From the NCBI GenBank assembly GCA_013400975.1, contig WBMZ01012194.1:62001-126000 (forward strand): a DNA stretch of 64,000 nt, given 5' to 3'. Below the pieces are notes generated by a model. The model saw nothing but the letters and a program-made list of their open reading frames with translations. It was not told the DNA's origin and made no database searches. This stretch comes from Atrichornis clamosus. Its lineage: Eukaryota > Chordata > Aves > Passeriformes > Menuridae. Made by a program: the position numbers and the translations under genes. This document shows positions 15,001 to 27,000 of the stretch, piece by piece. The stretch's first letter is position 1, and the number at the start of each line of letters is the position of its first letter.

Positions 15001-18000
15001 GTATGTCCTCAGGGTACTGTTGTACAACTGTGAGGCTCTGCTTTGGGACCAGACCACCATTCCATGTTGGAATTAGTGCACGATGCTGCAGCGCTTGCAA
15101 GTCGTGACTGGGAATGCTTAATCTCAGCTTTTAATGTGCTACACTGACATACTGTGGAATCCCATAGGGAAGCTGAGGTGCTGCTTTTAATCCTGAAATA
15201 ATTTGGGTCGTGGTTTCTTGAGTTGAGTAGAGGACAAGGATGTAAGGGGCTATTGACTGGCAGAGTGTTCTCTGAGGAGCTGCCAATATAGGGACATTTT
15301 CTGTCATCGTCTGCACTTGTCAGGCTTTTCCACTGCCTGCAACACCTACTACCTTGCTTTTTTTGTTTCAGGTTGAGTGGGTTGAAGGCAGAGTGTTGTG
15401 AGCAGTTGCTGTCTCTGTTCCTGCAGTGATTTGTAGTTTGAGAGTACAGGGAGAATGCCCCTAGATGTATTTTTTAAAACTGGAAGAAATAAATGATTGC
15501 CAACACAGGTGAGAAAAGGTCACTGAACACTTATTAAATGACTCAGAATCCATTGGGTGCTTCTGAGGGCAGTGTGGATGAGAGTCTAAAGAGTGTTAGT
15601 GCTGAATTTTGACACAAAGTAAGAAGAACAATAGATTAAGTCTGGACTCTCATATTATCTTCTACAAGCTCCTGGTGCTGCACCCTAGCAAAGGGGAAGT
15701 AAAACTTATCCAGTGGCAACGAGGAATTATGATATAAAATTATAGATAGCCAAGGGCATTCAAGAAACTGATCATAAACCAACTGCAATTCTTAATTTCC
15801 TGTCCTGTTATAGCCGCCTTTGTGGATTATTGCATTGCTGGCTTGAGTATTTTGTGACTCTTCAAAGGCTCCTGTAAGAAACAGGGATTTGTGACTAACG
15901 TTTAAGGATGTTCTTTCTACAAATTACAAAAATTTTTGCTCTTTTTGAAGAAATTAAAGGGGAAGTGTTGAAATTTGGATTTTACTGTTCATTCAGTTTG
16001 TGTTTACATGTAAACAGATGAGACATTCTCCCTCTATAGCTGGTAGGTCAAATAGAACATGTTATTGTAACAGCCTAAAGCAAGAGAGCCAAAACCAGAA
16101 TTAAGGGAAAGGAAGTAATTGAAACTGAAGTGCTATGAGTATTTTGTTTTGGAAGCATTTGAAGATGGAGTGTGAGGTTTCAAATTCTCAAATTTAGAAT
16201 TTTACTGAACTGCTAAGATCATTCATCATGTGGGGATAATGATGATCTGCTCACATGTTTTTATTAACCTCTAGAATAGTTGCTGAATAGTGTCCTTCTA
16301 GCTATACTATTAAATGTTCAGAACCAAAGCATTAAATGTCTCAGAAAGCAGTCAGTTTTATGGTCCTAAAAGCTAATACAGTAGTAAAAGAGAATATACT
16401 TTATAAAGTTTATTTAAATATTTGTTGTGGAGCAGCCTTCATCCATTCTTCCTTTTGTTGCTTTTTCATGCATTCCAAAAGTATGTAAACTCTAAGAATT
16501 TTATTTTAAAATACCCAATTTTGCAGAGTTATCAGGGGATTCAGACATCTGCAGTATTTAGCAAAAAAGTAGCCTTAATGTGGCATTGTGGTTGAACCAG
16601 GCAGGCAGCTAAAACACCACGCAGCTGTTCACTCACTCCTTGGAGTGGGTTGGGGACAGAATCAGAAAAAAAGTAAAACTCATGGGTTGAGGTAAAGGCA
16701 GTTTAATAAATATGACAGAAACATCTGTGTTATCAATGCGGTTTTCAGCATAAATCCAAAGCATAGTCTGATACCAGCTACTATGAAGAAAATTCTCTCT
16801 ATCCCAGCCGAACCCAGCACATGAAGTGAGCAAAGAATACAGTTATTTTTATATTAACGTCTGCACTCTGCTGCCTTTTGTCTGACGATTTCTGCTGCTT
16901 CCATTTTGTGGCAGTTGCTTGAAGAAATACATTGAAGTGGCAGGTTGTCACATGGAACAAAATCAAGGCATGTCTTGCTAGTCCAGGGTTGTGGGTGTGA
17001 TTTGTATGCCTGCACTGTTCTTACTTGAGCTTGTTTGTACTTTGCAAGCACATGAAGAAGGATGCATTGCATCAGAGTAAAACGTTAGTGCTTATGCCTG
17101 TTTGGATGCGTTCCAGCAGAATTTGGTCAACCAGCTTCTAAAAGATACATCCTTGTATGACTTTGGTTCAGCTTTCTGTTGGTTCAGCTGGGGGTAGGTT
17201 CATTGGAACCTTACTGGGAAGTAGGCACGTGGAACACTTTGATTTTTCTCTCCCAAGCTTTACTTTGAAAGCCTGTGGACTTAACGTGGGGAAGCTGAGG
17301 GACATGGAATGGAATGGGATAGGCAGTGGGACAAGCCAGATTTTAATACCGGATGGTATCCCCAGACTTGACCCAAACTCGTGTTACCGAGTGAGCCTTG
17401 GTGTGTTGGCAGCCTGGTGACAAGCCTTGGAGCAGCTGGGCCGTGGGAAGCCTTCTGCCAGCTTCTGCAGGTTCTGCTGTTTGCCCAGAGCATGGCAGTT
17501 CTTAGGCTGAAAACGCGGAAAAGGAGGGCATCGGGTGAAATGCAGTAAGGATAACTTATCAACTATCCTGGGATCAGGCTGATTCCTTTTTGCAGTCTAC
17601 AAACACATACACTGAAGGATTTGTTAGAGAAGAACCCTGAGAAACCCTGAAACAGAAACATGCAGAGTACCCTTGATGAACAGAGATGTTACTCAATGAC
17701 CTTGCACTTGTGCTGGTCACAAGGTCCTTACCAGATTCCAGGAGTTCAAAACTGCGGCTTCAGGCTATTGCATATCCCTGCATTTCGTGGCAGAAACATT
17801 GTAATGCTTTGTCTTGGAAGTGGGTGTTTTGCTTTCACAAGTGAAAGTCTTTGTGTCTTTTTTTTTTTTTTAATGTGCAAAGGAACAGAAAAACCTGTGA
17901 AAGGTACTCTATGTACTTTGCTTCAACTGTGACATATGACACCCCACAGAGACTTTGATGTTACTACCCTATTATTTTCTTTATGGTATTGATGTATTTA

Positions 18001-21000
18001 TAGTAAAAATTAGATTCCATGTTGCTTCCTCCTTGGGTTTCTAAAACCGAAATCACAGGCACATATAATAGAGGATTTACTTTTTGTTTGATGCCATGTC
18101 TTTTCATCTTGACTTTTGCTTAGCCAGAGTTGCTGGATTGACCACTCAGGCAGTATTCTTCCTGTTCTGATTTGAAGTAATTGGTAGTTGCAGTCTTTAT
18201 GGAAAAAAAAAATAAAAATCAAAAGAAACAACCTTAAAGACCTGACTCGCTAATCTCTCTTATTCCTTCCCAGAAGTACACTGCCATTGGGATGCTGGGC
18301 AAAGCTACTGATACATTAGATGCTACAGGAAAAGTAACTGAAGAAAAACCTTATGGTAAGCATAAATGTATCCATACACTTGATGTAATTTGAAGGCGTA
18401 AGTGGTCTCTGTCATAGTGAAGCGGAAGAGATGTTTGGAACTCTGAATTAAGTTTAAATGTGAACTTAAACTAAGATTATTTCATCTTCAGCTTCAGTGC
18501 TCATATAATTCAAACCAGCTTCATGTAATTAAGTCCAACGCAAGTGTTCATTTCTGTTGGAAAAATACAAACCAGGCATTAGATTAGGAGGGAGAAAATA
18601 GAATTGGGCAGGACTGTGTCATTTTAAATCTCTGACAGGCTGACAAATGACGTGCTGTGTCCAGTAGCATTTTCCTCTCTCAGAGTATAGTCCCACGAGT
18701 GCTCTCTTACTAAAACTCTTCAAGGCCAGTGGAGAAATAAAGTACTTGGATCTTCCTTATAGGACAGGCATTTAACTACAGACTGCTTAATATTTAATGA
18801 GGATGGCATCAACTATGTTCTACATATGGTCACCTACCAAATCTTGGTCTTGCTTGCAGCCTATGTCCCAACATCTTTTAATAAAGGAAATTTTCTGACC
18901 CAGAGAGCACAGTATATAAGGGTTTAAGGCTTCAGAGCTCATCCTGACTGTGGCTTTGCTGGAGTGGATGTTCCACAATACCCAGGGCATCTCAGTAACA
19001 ATGTAGAACAAACCAGGGACACAGTAAATGTATTTGCCATTAGTTCTTTTACAACCTTGGGGGAAAAAAAATACAAAATAGGTAACTGGTTGCTTAGCAA
19101 CTCTACAAGTCCTACACTCTTTGTGGTACTTGGTAATAGGTGGTACATGAAGTAAATAATCTTTTTTTTTTAATAGCATGATGAAAGAGATAGCCTGGAT
19201 TTCACTTTTCACTCCCATTCTCCTACCTTTAGCAGTTTTTCTTCTTGCACAAGGCAGACAAGCGTGAATTTCTTGTTCACATGAACTTGAAGGATCATGC
19301 TAAATAGTATTATTTACTAGGCAATATTATTCAGAGATGTTGGGTCATTTACTTCTGCTTCAGTATCGAGTTCTAAGTCTCTCTCTAAGTCTTTTGAAGG
19401 ACTGAGCATCTACATGGTGTTAGAGTTGCCAATACTTCATCACAGTTGGGGTTTTCTGTCTTGGTTTTTATGTATACCTCTCTAGGTGGAATGTTGTGGT
19501 TCTGCTGTGCTAAGAAGTATTTATTCTTTGTAGATACTTGCTGACATACAAGCTGTGAAACACCATTTTAAGTAGATGCAACTCCTGTGGTCAGTTAGTT
19601 AAACAAAAAAATCAAAATCTCTTTTTGAAATGCTAGGGTTTGGTTTTTTTTTTTCACTTTGTATTGCTTACTGCAGACAGAATTTAGAAGGTTGTTTTTG
19701 TGTGTGTTTCTCTCACTGGCAGCTGTTGTTACAATAATTCCCACCTCTGCACCACCTCCTCTGTTATGGGGGTTTACCTTTCTGGCAGACTGTGTGCTTG
19801 GGGAACTGATTTGGGTTAAAAATACCCCTTTTTCTGAGCTGCTTGTCATTTTAAAGTGAGATCAGTTGCGTGATCCAGTTCATCACGTGGTGTTGCGAAG
19901 AGCAGTGTTGGCATTGCTGGGGCAGTGCAGTTTTGGGTGCAGTTTCCTTTTGCTCGAACTGACGGCTGAAAAAACTGCTTGTGACATTGGCCTCAGTTGT
20001 TTTCCTTGTTGGTGCAAATCAGTCAGATAGGATTTCTTCAGAAAGAAAAGGAGAGAACATTCATACTCCTTTTTTGTTCTCCATGGTACCTGCATGTTTT
20101 GTGTTTTCTTCCTTCCTTCCTCCTCTTTTAATAAAACAGATATTTCTCGTCTTTTCCAGTGTCTTCTGCAAAGCAGTTTGGTTTTCTGCAGGATACTCTC
20201 TTTGCCCCACCATCCCTAATTTCTAACCCTAATAGGCAGTCCAAGAAAAGATATTTGAGCTGAATTGCAGTTTTGCTTTGACATGTACAAGGATCCTGAG
20301 AGAAGCAGAGCATCTGCTAGGGAATACAAATCCTGCAGTGCCAGCGTCATCTGGGATTGGGCCTTGGTGGAGAAAAAGGGCACTAAAACAGTTTGCAAGA
20401 TATATAAAACCCTTCTTGAATGATTCCACTGGAACACAAGAGGAAAGTGCCTGCAGAAAGTTGCCAGCTATATCAACTATAAGAAACTGTTACATTTCAG
20501 TCCTCAAAGTGTCCCTAGACAGCAGCTTAGGAAGCAAACTGTACAGTGAGTCACAGTGACAGGATGTACTGAAGAGAGCGCCTTGCTTTTAACCCCTTCT
20601 GAACTTCTCATAGCTTTTGTTTCTTATCAGACAATGAGTTTGCATTTCCACATGAAATTAGGTTATGGTTTCATACTGCTGCCAGGCTGTCAGGTGCTGG
20701 CTTTGGAAGCAAGCAGCATTTAGTATTCCTCTGATGCTTTTTTGAGCACGTTAATGTTTGTAACCCTTTTTTAATATTTGTTACTATGTCCAGGAATGTA
20801 CATTCTGAAACCCACTTCCTCCCAGCTGCCTGCAGGCTATCTCCAGACATGGAGAGCAAAACTAACGAGGCTTTTCTGCAGGTCTCTGCTGATTATGCTG
20901 AAATATATGTTTAATAGAGCTACCTGAATAATTTGGGAAGTGTAGTCCTTTCAGGATTCTGCTTGTCTGCTTTCAAATACTTTGTGCTGGGCCAGACTGA

Positions 21001-24000
21001 ATTGAGGTCATCTGCTGTATTCTGTTACACTGTCATGGAAAATTCTTGTGTTTTGTTTTGGTGTAGTTTGTCAACAAGCTCAGGGCAGAATCACCCATCA
21101 GTGGAGGCTTTTTGAGGTTGTGGCACAAGTGGCACCTTTTGGTTTGGTAACTTTTCTTTTTCTTCCTTTATGGCAGGAAAATCAGTCAATGGTCACCAGT
21201 GTTCAGAAGCACACTAGTTTCTTAGCAAACTCATCTGTTAATATTTACTTTGATAACACACCACACTAGTTTTGTTTGTTAATGGCTTCATGCAGCATTC
21301 TTCACATGGGGTTTTTTTTTCTCCTGAGACAGAGGTTGCCTATATCACAAGTGACTTCCCCAGAGGCCACATGTAACCTCTCAGTCAGAGGAGTATGAGA
21401 TCAGAGCCAGAACTGAACTCAGGCATCTCATTAAATGCCATCACCACAAATGCAGTTCGTGGGGTGAAAATTGGAAAGAGAACTCCAAGGGACACATATG
21501 CTTAGGTCTTAAATACTGAATTCTAACCTGAAGCAACCTGGTTTTCACAAGAAGGCTGAGAGGATCACTGTCATGAACTGGGTCATGCTAGCTTTCCATC
21601 ATGTAGTTTTGTTGTGATATGTTGCTAAATAGAAATAGAACATTGAAATAACCACGTAAGAAACTCTTGGGAATATTCAGACGTATATACAATTGATTTT
21701 GTTGTTCCTAGCCTGTATTCTGATGTAAATTGGTCTCTCTCAGCATCCCTGACTGAGTTTTGTGCCTTGTGCCTTGCAGCCTTGCTGCTGATAACACATC
21801 TTGGGACAGCTGCTTGGGCCTAGGGACAGCATCTGCTCTTGAGGCTGCAAAGTGTGCTTTGCAGAAGTGAGGTACCACAGCACCATCTCCCAAAGCTGCT
21901 GGGAAAAGAAATCTCATCTCTTTCACTTACAGCATGAAGTGCATCTGGTTTTTAAGGTTTGCAAGTAAAGATCTGTTTCAAAATACAGTGAAGGTTCAAT
22001 AAATAAATTGGGTTGGTTTATGTTCCAGAGTGCTGTTGACTTATCAGGGTGACACTCATTGAATAAAACTTATGAGAAACAGGACTAGTCAAACCTTAGA
22101 CAGTAGAAATGCACTGAAGTGCATTGTGATTACAGATCTTATGTTTGCACTCTCTCAACAAATTAGGGATGAATGTCATCTCTGTTGAACAGAGCTTCAA
22201 AGGACCAATGCAATCAGCTACTTAGGTTATAGCCTTCTAATAAAAGTGGTCAAGATGTGTATGTGTACTCGTAAAAGAAAGTCGATTGCCTAAACCAGCT
22301 GTCTTTCTTTTACAGAATTTCGTTAGTAAAATTGCCTTATTTAATATATAACTATGCCCTAGTGTGCATTTGCAGGTTAGTTGTTTGACAGGGAAATTCG
22401 ATGTGTTGTTTCAGATAAAATTGTCTTCTACACCAATGGTCTCGTTCTCTAATAATCTGTTGTATTTTTCCCTGCAGTTAGGTACTCTTAAAAAGAAGTT
22501 CCCAGGGTTAGATGAGCATTTTATTCTTTTGGGTGCTTTTAAAAAAGTTAGAATATGTCAGATGTTGTAGTTTTTGTATAGTTTTCAAGAGAGATGAATT
22601 TGCAGCCTAAAGAGAGGGAAATTGCAAAAGAAAACATTGCTTAGGAGGATTTCTGCCCTTCTGAAAGTATCCAGCCTGTCCTAATCACCTTGGACAGTTT
22701 GTTCCACTGCTTTTGTGATAATTCACATTCCTGCCTGCAGTCTGTTCATCTCTTTTCTTCGGTGTTTTTCACCCAATCTAAACTCAGAACAGAGGGAGCT
22801 CTTAACTTGTATCTGTTTTCAGAATGTGATCGATGCCATTAGTGCCATGTGAATCATCAGCAGTAACACACTTGACTTTTTTCTTTCCACAGACCAGGTA
22901 ACAAAAGGAGATCTTGAAAATGTGCTGCAGAAGTTCACAGGGGACATCATGCAAGTTCCTCCACTGTAAGTTCCACAATATTCAGACACTCTTGACAGTT
23001 GTGTTCAGCTGTCAGGACTTGCCAACAGAAGTCAGTTCTCTCAGAAGTATTAAGACACATTTTGACAAGAGGATAGAGGCAAGGCAGTCAGGAGCTTAAC
23101 ATTTGCAACTGCAGGTCATGTCCTTTTGAACACTGAGACAAATGGTGACCTGGAGTCTGGGGGTGTTTTGGGTAAATGTAAAGTAGCAAAAGTCTTAAAC
23201 AGCTTTGCAGGGCTTGGTATCTTCTACCCTGTCTTCCAGTCTTACTGACATCTCTGTGGAAGTGCCTTAAATGACTTTGAATTATTTTCTGAAAACTTAA
23301 GAGTATGGCTGAGTGATTAGTGACTGAGCTTCTGTAGCTCAGCGAGTTTTCTCTGCTCAGGTGAGCCACAGGAGCTGGCAGTGTGCAAGCACTTGGCTTG
23401 TGACAGATGGCCTTTTTGGTGATTTAAGCTAACCTGCTTTCCTTTGCACGTGCCATGTGTCACTTACTGTGGTTCCAGTGTGAGCCCTGTAGGGTCAGTA
23501 ACGCCCTGCCTGTTCTGCTTCGTGTGGCCTGTTTCAAATTGCCCTCTGCTAATGTGAGCAAGATCTTTTTTCATTTTTATATGGCCATCTTTCGGTCATG
23601 ACCGAAGTTGGAGCTTTTGATAAAGTTTCCTGTAATCAGTGAAATCAGTTTAGGTTCTGTAGTGGTTCCCTAAACATCCTAGAACGTGGCTGCATAACCT
23701 GGCAGCTGCTGTTCGGGAAAGGCCCTGGTGTGAGACAAGGGAAGGTGCAATGCAGAATTGCAGGAGTTGCCTGAGCAGCTCCCAGTGAAACAGATGCTGA
23801 AACAGAGCATGCCCTGCAGACTTTTGAGAGACAGGGTGTTAGAGGCAGCTGCAAGTGTTGTAACCCTTACAGAAACCCTTTTGTTTCATAAACTGCAAAT
23901 TGAGTGGTGAAACGCTTTTAAATCTGTACAGAAGGAGATAAATGCAGGACCATCTCTTGTTTTCCAGTTTACGTAGCTACTGGTAAATGGGATGATTCTG

Positions 24001-27000
24001 TGTCCAAGGGGATTTCAGAAGGACTGGTTGGGTTTTTGTGGTTTTTTTGTGACTCCTTGGAGAGGAGTAAAATGTGTGTTACTCCAGTACAATAGTAACA
24101 GGATCTGGAGAATGGGAAGCCTGTTCTGTTACAACCATCTGACACACATTTTCGTGCTCTGTCTGATTAGCTATTCTGCTTTGAAGAAGGGTGGAAAAAG
24201 GCTTTCAACTCTGATGAAGAGAGGAGAAGCAGTGGAAGCAAAGCCTGCTCGGCCAGTAAGAGTGTACAGCCTTTCCCTCCAGCAGTTCCAGCCACCACTG
24301 TTCACGCTGGGTAAAGGTCAAGGATTATTACATAGAGTGATGCTCCCAGCTTGTTAATGTTTATTTACACTCAGAATAGGACTAAGAGAGTGAAATGGGT
24401 TTCATTTAGCTCAGCTACTTATTTTGGTGTGAGCCCGTGTGCAGAGACTTTCACTTTGCATTAAAAGCACTGTATTTTGGTTTTAAGTTAAGCTGATTAT
24501 ATCTAATCTCTCTGTGAGGGAAAATTCTGAGAGACTGGTCAGGGGATTATTTGCATCTGTCCATGATTTTGCAACCTCCAGCTCATTCCTTTCTCAGGTC
24601 TGCTTGCTTCACCTTGCCCATTCTTTTACCCAGATGCCCAGACCTGCTGGCATCTCTCCCAGGAGCAGTTTCAGTTACTGTCAGACCCCTCTCTTGTTGA
24701 GGAGGCAGGATCTTCTCCTTCCTTCTGTCACACATCCAGGAACTTGGGTAGTACATTAAGAAGCATATTAATAAATAAACCAGAAAGACTGTTGTAAATG
24801 TTTAATGCTACTGTAAGGTCAAGATAATGTCTTGCATTGATCTGTCTACCCAGTTGACCCACAGTCCTGCGATGGACCAGATGTTATGTGATGAGCAGGT
24901 ATGAGTGACAGAACTCAGTGCTGTGTTAGTTCAGCCCTTACTTTATGGTTGGGTGACGAGTAGCTGATCACTGGCACAGGGGGAAGGGAAGGGCTGAGAG
25001 GGCAGGGAAAGTTAAAGGTGAATTTTAAAATTTCATTGGAGCTGCCTGTGTGCAGTATCTGAAAAGCATGGATAGTCAGTTTAGGCTATACTTGAAATAA
25101 CTTGCTTTCATCATTGGAAATATGAATCAACCTTCTGAAATGCTTAAAATGAATGGGACTGAAGCAATTGTTAACATTCCATAGCAGCTACTTAAATTCT
25201 AGTGAGTTAGTACAGTTGCCATTTTATTTGCTTTCCCTCCTGTCTGGCTTAGCAATCTCACCCGCACATATGTTACTGGATGAATAATTGATGTTGCATC
25301 CTATAAATATTTTATCACTGGGTTGTTTGCTTAGTGCATTTTTACATTTATGTGGGGGCATGGTTTCTATGTAAAGTAGATTTCACGTGACACTGGCAAT
25401 TTACCATGTCACTTTTAACATTCCAGATGTTGAATGTGGTGGTGGCTTTTATGTCAGGAGCCTGGTCAGTGACATTGGCAAAGGTAGGCATGAAAAAAAC
25501 CCCCATGACAATTTAAGGAATGAGTGTTTGTTTATGGAAAAATTCTGTCATTCTGTGTATCTCAAGTAACTAGACCTATGTGTTATTTTGCAGAATTGTA
25601 GTGCTGTCACTTGTTTTTGTATACGAAGGTAATTTCCTTGGGAGCATGGGGGAATGATGGCTAAATAATTGCCAGAGGACCTTGGGGGCCAGGTGATAAA
25701 AATGAAGCAAGCAATAGCACTGAGCAAGATAATGCAAGGCAAGGTGGGGACTTTTTTTTCCCTCCTCCATGTGTTACAACTAACTCAGATTAAGGATGAG
25801 AAGAAGAAAAATACTGTCTTTTTAAACATTATTCATCACATTTTGAAAACAGATTGCACAGAACATTACCATGCACATAATAAACCCTATCTGCTGCAAA
25901 GTCTTCTACATTTGATGATTTTTCTAGTGTTTTGTTTCTCCTTTGCCTGAACTGTGAATAGTTTTACTTTCCCCACAGAGTTATTTGTCTTGTGCTCTGT
26001 ATCTATCAAACTGCATGATGGAGAATAGATAATCCATTTCAAACTTTTTTAAAAAAAGTGATACATTTGCAAGAAAGCAAATAATGTGGGATAATCCTAT
26101 GAATTTTAATGTTGTTATTTGTGCTTAGGGAAGTTGAAGTTTCTGTTACTGCCTTCTGAGCATACTGGCTTATGCTTAGCCCTTTAATGACAAACCAGGA
26201 TAAAAGTCTGTCCACAGCTGGCTTCTTCTACAAAATTGAAAATGCAATAAAAATCTTCCTGCATCAGAAAGGATTGGAGAGAATATTTTAGTACACCTGT
26301 GTGCTTACAAGTCAGCTCTGGTTGCTGTTGTTTTGTAGCCCCTTGTTATGTAATTGTGTCCTGCTGGTATTTATTTAACGTAGGAGAGCATTTGTATATA
26401 TTTTTTATTTTTCCTTATCTTAGTTTCTATTATCCTGATAGGCAGCATAGGATAAAAATGTCAAAAATTCTTCATGAAGGCAAGAAGTGCTAAGGTCTTA
26501 AAATGTGTGGAAAAATAGTTCATGGTCACTTGTGAATGCACAATATTCTGCTTACATCTTGTGACATTATTTCATCATTTTTCATTCTGATCTAAATTTG
26601 GGAAAATTCTTGACAACTTTCTGCCAGATTCTGATCTCTTTACTACACTGGGCATCTATTGAAATCAAAGGAGTTACTTGAAGTTGTTATAAATGAGTGA
26701 TAAATCTTCATGGACTTCCTTGTCAAACAAAGCAGAATGCTATAGAAGGCTACATATCAAAATACATTTTAAGTGAGCTGCAAGCAGTTAAACTTTTAAA
26801 GTCTATCCATGCCTTTTTCCAACTCCTTTTCCTCCTCTGCTGCAGAGCTCTCTACCTGTGCCACAGTGCAGGAGCTGACCCGCACCAAGCAGGGGCCGTT
26901 CACGCTGGAGGAACACGCCCTGCAGGAAGACAGATGGACAATTGATGACATTGCCCGGTCCTTGGAGCACTGCACCTCCCTGCTCCCGGGAGAGCCATCT

